The notes beneath the pieces are model-generated. The model was not told where the DNA came from, ran no database searches, and was given only the letters and a program-made list of their open reading frames with translations. This document shows, piece after piece, positions 35,552 to 43,284 of a stretch of 64,000 nucleotides of DNA (within the stretch, counting starts at the first letter, position 1; each line of letters opens with the position of its first letter). The translations under genes and the position numbers were made by a program. The stretch comes from CAWCGU01 sp963838095 (GTDB lineage Bacteria > Actinomycetota > Thermoleophilia > Solirubrobacterales > 70-9). The stretch covers positions 186,001-250,000 of the forward strand of contig CAWIPO010000007.1 of assembly GCA_963838095.1 (NCBI GenBank), given 5' to 3'.

Positions 35552-36907
35552 GTGCGCTCCCTCGAAGCCGATGTCGCCGTGGTCGGTGCCGGCCTGGCCG
35601 GGCTCACTGCCGCGCGCGCCATCGTCGCCGCGGGGCGAGAGCCCATCGTCCTCGAAGCCCGCGACCGAGTCGGCGGGCGGACGCTGAACGCTGACATCGG
35701 CGACGGGAAGGTGGTCGAGATCGGCGGCCAGTGGGTCGGGCCGACGCAGGACCGGATCGCCGCTCTGGCGGGCGACCTTGGCGTCGAGACTTTTCCGACC
35801 TACGCCGAGGGGGCAAACGTGCTGCGCATCGATGATCGCAGCCGCCAGTACTCCGGGACGATTCCTCGCCTCAACCCACTGGCCCTGATCGACGTGGCAC
35901 GCGCGCTCCGCAAGCTGAACCGGCTATCGCGGGACATCGACCCACACGCGCCCTGGGAAACCACGGACGCAGCCAAGCTCGACGCCGTCAGTCTCGGCGC
36001 TTGGGTCGATCGCACGATGTGGAGCTCGACGGCGAAGCGCCTGATGCGAATCGCCGTGCGCACGATCTGGGGGGCCGAGCCGGAGGAGCTGTCGATGCTC
36101 CATGTCGGCTTCTACTTGCGCGCGGGGGGCAGCTTCGAGCTGATCGCGGACGTGGAAGGCGGCGCGCAGCAAGACCGCTTCGTCGGCGGCTCGCAGCTGG
36201 TCTCGATTCGCGCCGCGGAGGAGCTGGGAGATCGGGTCCTGCTGAGCGCACCGGTTCGCCGCATTGAGCACCGAGCCGACGGCGTGGTGGTTCATGCCGG
36301 CGGTGGCGTCGAGGCGCGCTGCCGGCGAGCGATCATCGCCGTGCCACCCGCGCTCGCCGCCGGGATTGAGTTCGCGCCCGACCTGCCACCAGATCGCAAG
36401 CAGATCTCGCAGCGAATGCCGCCCGGCTCAATGGTGAAGACGACCGCGGTCTATGAGCGGCCATTCTGGCGGGACGATGGGCTTTCGGGTGAAGGGGTGA
36501 ACGAGCAGGGACCGGTCGTCGCGACATTCGACAACTCGCCTCCCGAGGGCTCGCCAGGCGTCCTGGTCGGCTTTGTAGGCGGCCGTGACGCGCGCGAGTT
36601 CGCGAAACTCGGAAAGTCCGAGCGCCGCCAGGCCGCGCTCGGCTGCTTCGAGGCTCTGTTCGGGCCCAAGGCGCGCGCAGCCGAGCAGTACATCGAGCAG
36701 GACTGGTCGGCGGAGCAGTGGAGCGGCGGCGGCCCCGTTGCGAATTTCGCCACAGGCGGCTGGACCGCGGTCGGCGCCGCGTTGCGCGAGCCGGTCGGCC
36801 CCTTGCACTGGGCGGGCACCGAAACCGCGACCAAATGGTGCGGCTACATGGACGGCGCCGTTCAATCCGGAGAGCGCGCAGCGGCAGAGGTGCTGTCGGC
36901 GATCTGA
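35552..36907 (+). CDS. Flavin-dependent amine oxidase (monoamine oxidase family)
   Basis: 451 residues from GTG. The FAD opening is VAVVGAGLAGLTAARAIVAA, then LEARDRVGGRTLNADIGDGK and VVEIGGQWVGPTQDRI. The closing FAD block is LHWAGTETATKWCGYMDGAV. This is the monoamine or putrescine oxidase type, which oxidises an amine to the aldehyde with release of ammonia and hydrogen peroxide. There is no signal peptide, so it is cytosolic. Its last 46 bases overlap the opposite-strand adenylate cyclase gene. Confidence 0.92.
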   Translation: MRSLEADVAVVGAGLAGLTAARAIVAAGREPIVLEARDRVGGRTLNADIGDGKVVEIGGQWVGPTQDRIAALAGDLGVETFPTYAEGANVLRIDDRSRQYSGTIPRLNPLALIDVARALRKLNRLSRDIDPHAPWETTDAAKLDAVSLGAWVDRTMWSSTAKRLMRIAVRTIWGAEPEELSMLHVGFYLRAGGSFELIADVEGGAQQDRFVGGSQLVSIRAAEELGDRVLLSAPVRRIEHRADGVVVHAGGGVEARCRRAIIAVPPALAAGIEFAPDLPPDRKQISQRMPPGSMVKTTAVYERPFWRDDGLSGEGVNEQGPVVATFDNSPPEGSPGVLVGFVGGRDAREFAKLGKSERRQAALGCFEALFGPKARAAEQYIEQDWSAEQWSGGGPVANFATGGWTAVGAALREPVGPLHWAGTETATKWCGYMDGAVQSGERAAAEVLSAI

Positions 36908-38001
36908 CGGCAGCGATACAGCTTCACCTCACCCCGCACCCCCTTCACCCTCCGGGCGCCGGCGAACGACCAGGTGTAGCCGTCGGCCGCGCTCTCCATC
37001 GTCTGCTCGTCGCACAGGACGCTGCCCGGCCTCGCGATGTCCGTTATCCGGCTGGCGAGGTTGACCGGATGTCCGTACCAGTCCCCCGCCCGCGGCAGCG
37101 CCGGGCCGCTGCCGACGCCGACCCGAAGCTGCGGGAAGCCCTCCTCGGCGTCGGCGGTTGCAACGAGCTCCAGGGCCGCGTCGAGTAGTGGCTCGTTCTG
37201 GCGGGCCACCAGCATCGCCGCGTCCCCGAGCATCTTCACCAGCCGCACCGGGGTGTGGGCGACGTCGGTGGCCAGCTCGGTCAGGCGGCCGGTGATCGCC
37301 CCAAGCTCCTCGGGCGCCACCCGTTCGCCGAGCTTGGTGAACCCGACGAGATCCGCGAAGCAGACGCAGATCTCCTCAGCTCCAACCGAGCGCCCGAACT
37401 CGAGCGCTTCGTCGGTGACCAGGTCGCGCCGGATCTGGTCGCGGAGGTGAAGCCGGTACAGGTACGCGAGCGACTCGGCCATCACCGGCGTCATTCCTCG
37501 CGCGACCTCTGCCAGCCGCCGTCCCAAGTCGTATTCGGTGTCGCCCGGCTGGAGGAACGACTGCACGACCGAGCGCCGGGTCGCCGCCGCCAGCGTTGAC
37601 ATCGACATCCCGAGCACGCGGCCGATCTCGTGGATCTGCTCGTCTGGCATGCCGGCCGCCCGCAACGCCGCAAGCCTTTGCGCGGCGTCGACGTCGGCAT
37701 CCGTGAAAGCCGCCTCCTCGGCTTCCGGGACCGAGACCCCGTTGGCGCGAAACTGGCGCTCGAGGAAGTCGCGGTCGAGCCCGCCGAGCTCGGCCACCTC
37801 AGCGAGGGTGTGGCGGGGCCCGCCCCCCTCGAGCTCGCGCTCGACCGGCAGCAGCGCCAGGCGCTGCTCCTCGACGGCGCAGCGCAGCTCCTGCAGCGAG
37901 ACGCCTCCATCGGCCAGCTCCTGGAGCAGCCTCAAGCGCCCCTCGCGTGCCTTGCCCGCGGTGCCCTCGAGCAGCCCCTCAGCCTCGAAATCGATCGCCA
38001 C
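36862..38001 (-). CDS. Class III adenylate cyclase with N-terminal regulatory domain (Rv2212-like)
   Basis: The GTG start at 38001 gives 379 residues; an ATG 48 bases upstream is possible. Residues about 1-195 are helical, ending ESLAYLYRLHLRDQIRRD, as in the autoinhibitory adenylate cyclase regulatory domain of mycobacterial Rv2212, which includes a MerR-like stretch (AEVAELGGLDRDFLERQF). The cyclase domain has metal aspartates D217 (CFADLVGFTKLG) and D260 (MLGDAAML) and the transition-state pair in NLASRITDIARPG. It makes cAMP from ATP in the cytosol. Its 3' end overlaps the amine oxidase gene by 46 bases. Confidence 0.88.
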   Translation of the reverse strand: MAIDFEAEGLLEGTAGKAREGRLRLLQELADGGVSLQELRCAVEEQRLALLPVERELEGGGPRHTLAEVAELGGLDRDFLERQFRANGVSVPEAEEAAFTDADVDAAQRLAALRAAGMPDEQIHEIGRVLGMSMSTLAAATRRSVVQSFLQPGDTEYDLGRRLAEVARGMTPVMAESLAYLYRLHLRDQIRRDLVTDEALEFGRSVGAEEICVCFADLVGFTKLGERVAPEELGAITGRLTELATDVAHTPVRLVKMLGDAAMLVARQNEPLLDAALELVATADAEEGFPQLRVGVGSGPALPRAGDWYGHPVNLASRITDIARPGSVLCDEQTMESAADGYTWSFAGARRVKGVRGEVKLYRCRQIADSTSAAARSPD

Positions 38002-38072
38002 GGCACGATTGTCCGTGAAACAACCCGGCTGGGCATGCCCAAGCTGCATGCCGTGATAGACAACGGCCGCCG

Positions 38073-38645
38073 ATGGCCTTGCAATACCTCGCTTTGCTGC
38101 GCGGGATCAACGTCGGTGGCAAGAACGTCGTGAAGATGGCCGACCTACGCGCGGCGGTCGAGTCGATGGGGTTCGCCGACGTCGCGACCTACATCGCGAG
38201 CGGGAACGTGCTGTTCCGGGCTCCGAGGCAGAGGCGCGAGGAGCTGGCGGCCCGGATCGAGTCGGAGCTGACCCAGGGCTTCGGCATCGAGTTGAAGGTC
38301 GTGCTGCTGACCGAGGCACACCTGAAGGACGTGGTCGAGAGCGCCCCCCGCGGGTTCGGCGGGGACTCGCACCTGTGGGACGTGGTCTTCGTGCGGAAGC
38401 CGCTGACCGCAAAGAAGGCGTTTGGCGTGGTCGAGATCCGGGAGGGCGTCGACCGCGCCTGGCCGGGCAAGGGCGTCCTCTACTTCTCGCGGCTCGCCGC
38501 GAAGGCCACGAGCAGCCGGCTGAACAAGGTCGCCTCGCTGCCCGAGTACCAGAACATGACCATCCGCAGTTGGAGCACGACGACGAAGCTGCTGGCCCTG
38601 ATTGAGTCGAGAGTCGACCGGCGGAAGCTGAAGCGCGAAACCTGA
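38073..38645 (+). CDS. DUF1697 family protein
   Basis: 190 residues. The family opening is LALLRGINVGGKNVVKMADL, then MGFADVATYIASGNVLF. The C-terminal block YFSRLAAKATSSRLNKVASL followed by YQNMTIRSWSTTTKL completes the match. The function is unknown; the length is standard. It diverges from the cyclase, whose chosen start is 71 bp away. No conserved partner gene lies next to it. Confidence 0.9.
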   Translation: MALQYLALLRGINVGGKNVVKMADLRAAVESMGFADVATYIASGNVLFRAPRQRREELAARIESELTQGFGIELKVVLLTEAHLKDVVESAPRGFGGDSHLWDVVFVRKPLTAKKAFGVVEIREGVDRAWPGKGVLYFSRLAAKATSSRLNKVASLPEYQNMTIRSWSTTTKLLALIESRVDRRKLKRET

Positions 38646-38684
38646 TTCGCTCGCCGTCGCCATCTCCAGCGTTACGATCGCGGC

Positions 38685-39062
38685 ATGATCGCCGGGGCGC
38701 ACACGATCATCTTCGCCGAGGACGCCGAGAGAGCCCGGACGTTCATTCGCGACGTGTTGGGGTTCGAGGGAGTCGATGCGGGCGATGGCTGGCTGATCTT
38801 CGCCCTACCGCCGGGTGAGATCGCTGTCCACCCCGGGTCGGGCTGGGGCCGCGGACCGGGGCATCACGTCCTGTTCTTCATGTGCCACGACATCGAACAG
38901 ACCGTCCAGGAACTCAAGGGCAAGGGCGTCGAGTTCGTATCGCCGATCGAGGACGAGGGCTGGGGCCGGATCGCTCAATTCAAGATCCCAGGTGCGGGCG
39001 AAATCGGCCTCTATGAACCCAGCCATCCGAGCCCGCTCGGAGAGTTCGCGCAGAGCGCCTGA
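38685..39062 (+). CDS. Glyoxalase/VOC superfamily protein
   Basis: 125 residues, one VOC unit of two beta-alpha-beta-beta-beta halves. It starts MIAGAHTIIFAEDAERARTF with IRDVLGFEGVDAGDGWLIFA. The second half reads HHVLFFMCHDIEQTVQELKG and ends IPGAGEIGLYEPSHPSP. Likely metal ligands are the early His in GAHTIIF, His in GHHVLFF and Glu in GEIGLYEP. Members isomerise glyoxal adducts, cleave aromatics or bind antibiotics; this one cannot be assigned. It follows the DUF1697 gene after 39 bp, perhaps as an operon. Confidence 0.85.
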   Translation: MIAGAHTIIFAEDAERARTFIRDVLGFEGVDAGDGWLIFALPPGEIAVHPGSGWGRGPGHHVLFFMCHDIEQTVQELKGKGVEFVSPIEDEGWGRIAQFKIPGAGEIGLYEPSHPSPLGEFAQSA

Positions 39063-39201
39063 AGCTCCGCTCCGGCGCCCTTTTCTTCCCGGATCTCGCG
39101 CTGGTGATCGCGGTTGGCCTCGGGCTGGCCGCCGGCGCCCTGCTGCGCTCACAGAGATCGAGGTCCCGCTCAGCGCGGGCTATGGTTGACGGCCCACCCC
39201 G

Positions 39202-39777
39202 CTACGCGTCTCGGACGGGCTCGTAGATGAGGAGGGCGAGGTCGTCGACGGTGCGGGTCTCGACGAGGCGCACGGGCTTCTGGTCGCTGGTCTCGGCGAA
39301 GAGGCGCTCGCCGGCCCCGAGCACGACCGGGTAGATCATCAGCCGCAGCTCATCGACCAGGTCGTGCTCGATCAGCGTCCGCGCGAGCTGGATGCTGCCG
39401 GGGACGATGATTTCCCCGTCCAGATCCTGCTTCAGCTTTGAGACCTCGTTCACCACGTCGCCCTTCAGTACCGTCGAGTTGCTCCAGTCGGGATCCTCGA
39501 GGGTGGAGGAGACGACGTACTTGGGCATGCCGTTCAACCTGTCCGCCAACTCGCCGCTCCGTGATGGCCACCGCGCGGCGAGGAACTCGTAGGTTCGCCG
39601 ACCGAACAGCTGGGCCTCGGCGCCCAGCGCCTCGTCGAGCAGGACCTTTGCCGCCCCTTCGCGACCCCGGTCGCCGACACGACCGACCCAGCCGCCGCGC
39701 CCGAAGCCTTCCGCACCGGCCGGGTCCTCGATAACCCCGTCGAGCGAGACGTTCTCGCTGATGACGATCGTTCCCAT
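39202..39777 (-). CDS. Dihydrofolate reductase-like (RibD C-terminal domain) protein
   Basis: 191 residues from MGTIVISENVSLDGVIEDPA, with GGGAGC-like GGGAGCCGAAA before the ATG. Family blocks are LFGRRTYEFLAARWPSRSGE, LNGMPKYVVSSTLEDPDWSN, and EIIVPGSIQLARTLIEHDLV followed by DELRLMIYPVVLGAGERLF. These RibD_C/YyaP-type proteins bind NADPH; most have unknown substrates. It is the last of three minus-strand genes with DUF899 and an ECF sigma factor, a group often seen together in actinobacteria (recollection). Confidence 0.9.
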   Translation of the reverse strand: MGTIVISENVSLDGVIEDPAGAEGFGRGGWVGRVGDRGREGAAKVLLDEALGAEAQLFGRRTYEFLAARWPSRSGELADRLNGMPKYVVSSTLEDPDWSNSTVLKGDVVNEVSKLKQDLDGEIIVPGSIQLARTLIEHDLVDELRLMIYPVVLGAGERLFAETSDQKPVRLVETRTVDDLALLIYEPVRDA

Positions 39778-39788
39778 TTTCGGCTCCC

Positions 39789-40541
39789 TTAGCCCGAGCT
39801 CTTCGTTTGCCCCGCGGCGCGGCCACGCTCGACCTGGACGGCCATCGCTTCGGCAGCCTCCGAGCCGGCTGGCGCGTCGTACTCGTCGTGGCGCCTGATC
39901 CACACGTTGGCCGGGCTCTGCGGGTAGCCCTCGGGCGAGTCCTCCCAATCCTCCTGGCGTCCGAGCGCGGTGATGTCGAGGTAGGCCCAGAGGCCGCCCA
40001 GCGCCTCGTCGCCGCGGCCGTCGACGAAGTACGTGCGGAAGATCCCATCGTCGTCGTCGCGGTAGAAGACATTGGTTCCGTGCCACTCGCCGACGTCGAA
40101 GTCGGCGTCGAAGTCGTCGGTCAGCGTGTACCAGGGGATCACTTCCCAGCCCATCCGCGCCTTCCAGCGCTCGATGTCCGGCTGCGGGGCACGCGAGACG
40201 ATCGCGATCGTGGTGTCGCGAGCGTTCAGATGGGCGGGGTGGGTGATCTGATCGGCGATCCACGAGCAGCCGGGGCACCCGCCCTCGGGCCAGCCGTGGA
40301 CGCCCGGCTCGAAGAAGAAGCGGTAGACGATCAGCTGGCGGCGTCCCTCGAACAGATCGACCAGGCTCGCGAGGCCGTTCGGGCCCTCGAACTCATATTC
40401 CTGCTCGACGGCGAGCCAGGGCATCCGGCGGCGTTCTGCGGCCAAGGCGTCGCGGGCGTGGGTCAGTTCCTTCTCCTTCACGAGCATTTCCTCGCGCGCG
40501 GCCTTCCACTCCTGCGTGGACACGATCGGGGGCGTTTGCAT
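39789..40541 (-). CDS. DUF899 thioredoxin-like protein
   Basis: 250 residues. It starts MQTPPIVSTQEWKAAREEML after an AAAGGAGA site. The DUF899 hallmarks are KEKELTHARDALAAERRRMP and PWLAVEQEYEFEGPNG. A thioredoxin-like site EGGCPGCSWIADQITHPAHL carries CPGC. Conserved later blocks are GWEVIPWYTLTDDFDADFDV and GTNVFYRDDDDGIFRTYFVD. The role is unknown; redox activity is inferred from the CPGC motif. It lies 11 bp upstream of the RibD_C gene, so the two are likely cotranscribed. Confidence 0.9.
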   Translation of the reverse strand: MQTPPIVSTQEWKAAREEMLVKEKELTHARDALAAERRRMPWLAVEQEYEFEGPNGLASLVDLFEGRRQLIVYRFFFEPGVHGWPEGGCPGCSWIADQITHPAHLNARDTTIAIVSRAPQPDIERWKARMGWEVIPWYTLTDDFDADFDVGEWHGTNVFYRDDDDGIFRTYFVDGRGDEALGGLWAYLDITALGRQEDWEDSPEGYPQSPANVWIRRHDEYDAPAGSEAAEAMAVQVERGRAAGQTKSSG

Positions 40542-40616
40542 CTTTCGATCTCCTTTGTGGTCTTTCGCCTGTCGTTATTGGTTGAGACACCGTCCGCGGA
40601 AAAAACGGACCGCTCG

Positions 40617-41648
40617 TCATGGACGAAGCGTCCGCGGGAGCCCGAAATGCCGGAAGACGGCGGTGTCGGCGAACCAGGTGATCCCGGCGACCGCGTCCCG
40701 TTCGAGCGTCAGCACGATCAGTCCGTAGGGGCGGGCGATCGCCGCGTGCGCGTCCGGCAGGTAGCAGCCGAACGCCGGCTGGGTGTTGGCCCGGGTGGGC
40801 ACGACGCGCAGCGGCGAGCCGCGGAGCTTCTCTCGGTAGCGCAGGAAGGCGCCGATTGCCTCGTGTCCCTGGTACTCGAGCGGCAGGGGCGGCATTGTGA
40901 GCAGGGCGTCGTCGGTGAGCAGGGCCACGATCTCGCCGATGTCCCCCCGTTCGACGGCATCGGCAAAACGCCCGACGATCTGGCGCTCGATCGCCGAATT
41001 CGGCCGCGGAGCCCGCTCGCGATCCGCGGCCGGCAGCCCTTCTCGCAGCGTCGCCCGGGCCCGTTGCAGGGCGTTCTTGACTGAGGCCTCGCTCGTGTCC
41101 AGCATCTCGGCGGCCTCGGCGGTGCGGAAGCCAAGCACGTCGCGCAGCACGAGCGCCGCCCGCTGGCCGGGCGGCAGCTGCTGGAGGGCCACGATGAACG
41201 CCAGCTCGATCGACTCCCTGGCCTCGTAGCGCGCTTCCGGCCCCGCCTCCTCGGGGATGTCTGCGAGCAGGACGTCGGGGTAGGGCTCGAGCCAGATCGG
41301 CTCGAACCGGCCTGTGGGCTCAGGGGTGCGTTCATGCTGCATGGCTGGGGCCTCCCTTGGACGGCGCGAGCTGGCCCGCAGCGCGTTCAGGCAGCGGTTG
41401 GTCGCGATCCGGTACAGCCAGGCGCGCACCGATGCGCGGCCCTCGAACGACTCGAGGCTCCGCCAGGCCGCCAGCAACGTCTCCTGCACGAGGTCCTCGG
41501 CGTCCTGCACCGAGCCGACGATGCGGTAGCAGTGCAGCTGCAGCTCGCGCCGGTATGGCTCTGTGAGCTGGCGAAACGCGTCCTCGTCGCCGGCTCGCGC
41601 CCGCGCGAGCGTGGCCTGGCTTAGCGCGTCGCCCGGCAAGGGCACCAC
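40617..41648 (-). CDS. ECF sigma factor with C-terminal SnoaL-like domain (SigG/SigJ type)
   Basis: The GTG at 41648 (followed by another GTG) gives about 343 residues; the frame is open further upstream only to a TTG and without conserved sequence. Region 2 is FRQLTEPYRRELQLHCYRIV, then SVQDAEDLVQETLLAAWRSL. Region 4 is LPPGQRAALVLRDVLGFRTA followed by EAAEMLDTSEASVKNALQRA. After this a SnoaL/NTF2-like domain of about 120 residues (IVGRFADAVERGDIGEIVAL) reads to the end, as in sigma factors without an anti-sigma partner. It probably controls itself and the DUF899 and RibD_C genes just downstream. Confidence 0.88.
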   Translation of the reverse strand: MVPLPGDALSQATLARARAGDEDAFRQLTEPYRRELQLHCYRIVGSVQDAEDLVQETLLAAWRSLESFEGRASVRAWLYRIATNRCLNALRASSRRPREAPAMQHERTPEPTGRFEPIWLEPYPDVLLADIPEEAGPEARYEARESIELAFIVALQQLPPGQRAALVLRDVLGFRTAEAAEMLDTSEASVKNALQRARATLREGLPAADRERAPRPNSAIERQIVGRFADAVERGDIGEIVALLTDDALLTMPPLPLEYQGHEAIGAFLRYREKLRGSPLRVVPTRANTQPAFGCYLPDAHAAIARPYGLIVLTLERDAVAGITWFADTAVFRHFGLPRTLRP

Positions 41649-41762
41649 GCATCGGCTTGTCCGGTCGGGCTCATCACCACTAATGACACCAGCTCGTCCC
41701 GGAATGGACCGGCCGTCCCGCTCTGGTACCGGCAAGACGGACCCACCGGACCGGATGCCCCT

Positions 41763-43256
41763 TCAGGCGTAAGCCACCGCCCCGCCGCGGCGGGGGTCGC
41801 CGCCGCCGCTGAGCTCGCCGGTCGCGGGGTCGCGGGTGACCGCGTGGACGCCACCGAAGAAGACGTTGCGATCGGGCCAGCGAACGACCTCGTAGCTATC
41901 GGCGAGGCGTTCGAGCGCGGGCTCATGAATCCCGGGCTCGGCGTTCAACGTCCGTCCTTCGAGGTGCATGCGCGCGGCCTCGACCGCCTCTTCGGCCACC
42001 AGCCCCTCGTCGAGCATCCTGATGATCACCTGCAGGATCGCGGAACGGATGCGGTTGGAGCCGCCGCTGCCGAGGCCGGCGACGAGGCGACCGTCGTCGT
42101 CGAGGATCATGGTCGGGGACATCATCGACGGGAGCCGCACTCCCGGAGGGTGCCGGTGGAACCCGAGCGGGTTCAGGTCCTCCTCGCCGAGCATGTTGTT
42201 GACGTGGACGCCGGTGCCCGGGACGATCAACCCCGAGCCGGTGCCGTTCGAGCAGGTGACGCTGGCACAGCGGCCGGCGGCATCCACCGCCGTGATGTGG
42301 GTGGTGGAACCGAGGCGGTTGGCCGCAAGGAAGCGCTCGGCGAAGCCCTCCTCGTAGAGCCCGGCGAGAAACTCCACCGTTCGCGCGGACTGGGCGGCAT
42401 CCATCGCCGCGGCGATGTCCTCCACCTCGCACGCGCCTCGGCGGTCGAGGAACTCCAGCGCGTAGGCGATCAGCACGCCTCCGGGCGAAGGCGGCGGATT
42501 CGTCAGCACCTGGTGGCCGTGGAAGCGGGCGCGCACGGGCTCGCGCAGGATCGGCTCGTAGGCGGCCATGTCCTCGGCGGTGAGCGTCCCGCCGCGCTCG
42601 AGCACCCAGCTCACGATCGCACTGGCCACATTCCCGCGATAGAACGGAGCAGACCCCTCGGCCGCGAAGCGCTCCAGCCCCTCGGCCAGCTCCCCGAAGG
42701 TGAACGTGTCTCCCTCCCCGAGGATCTCGCCATCGGGCGCATACAGAGCCGCACCCTCTTCGGTGTGCGTGAGGATCGGCGCCAGGATCTTGAAGAAATA
42801 CGCCTGCCGCGCGGTCACCTCGACCCCCTCGCGGGCGGCCCCGACCGCGGGGCCGACCAGCTTCGAGATCGGCATCGTTCCGAACTGCTCCAGTGCCCGC
42901 TCCAGGCCCGCCGGAGTTCCGGGCACGCCGCAGGAGGCGGCGCCGATGTGAAACACCTGCGGCTCGGTGCCGGCGGTGAAGTAGACCGGGATCGGCACCA
43001 GCTCCGAGCTTCGCTCGGCGCCGCCGCGGCCCGGCGTCTCGACGAAGAAGTCGATCAGCGCGTCGATCCCCTCCTCAGGCAGGTGGACGAGCATGTACCC
43101 GCCCGCGCCGAGACCCGTGAGCGGGCTCTCGGTTGCGAACGAGGTCATCACCGCCGCTACAGCGGCGTCAACGGCGTTGCCTCCCTCCCGCAGCACCCCC
43201 GCGCCGGCCTCCGCGGTCAGCGGATGCCCCGCCGCCACTGCTCCACGCGAGCTCAT
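41763..43256 (-). CDS. Gamma-glutamyltransferase
   Basis: 497 residues. The large-subunit part has GGNAVDAAVAAVMTSFATES and GGYMLVHLPEEG. The autoprocessing site is LGSTTHITAVDAAGRCASVT with nucleophile T318, giving a large chain of about 317 and a small chain of about 180 residues. SMMSPTMILDDDGRLVAGLG and GSGGSNRIRSAILQV are the usual small-chain blocks. No signal peptide is visible, so it is one of the cytosolic GGT-like hydrolases rather than the exported glutathione enzyme. It starts 28 bp after the ftsZ stop on the same strand, possibly in the parA-ftsZ transcript. Confidence 0.9.
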   Translation of the reverse strand: MSSRGAVAAGHPLTAEAGAGVLREGGNAVDAAVAAVMTSFATESPLTGLGAGGYMLVHLPEEGIDALIDFFVETPGRGGAERSSELVPIPVYFTAGTEPQVFHIGAASCGVPGTPAGLERALEQFGTMPISKLVGPAVGAAREGVEVTARQAYFFKILAPILTHTEEGAALYAPDGEILGEGDTFTFGELAEGLERFAAEGSAPFYRGNVASAIVSWVLERGGTLTAEDMAAYEPILREPVRARFHGHQVLTNPPPSPGGVLIAYALEFLDRRGACEVEDIAAAMDAAQSARTVEFLAGLYEEGFAERFLAANRLGSTTHITAVDAAGRCASVTCSNGTGSGLIVPGTGVHVNNMLGEEDLNPLGFHRHPPGVRLPSMMSPTMILDDDGRLVAGLGSGGSNRIRSAILQVIIRMLDEGLVAEEAVEAARMHLEGRTLNAEPGIHEPALERLADSYEVVRWPDRNVFFGGVHAVTRDPATGELSGGGDPRRGGAVAYA

Positions 43257-43284
43257 GGCGCCAGCCTACGCCGGGCTGCGGCTC

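Noticed and set aside
39063..39201. Short open frame with one hydrophobic stretch after the VOC gene
   Set aside because: No ATG, GTG or TTG in a good place and no ribosome site; a CTG start alone is too weak to call a gene.
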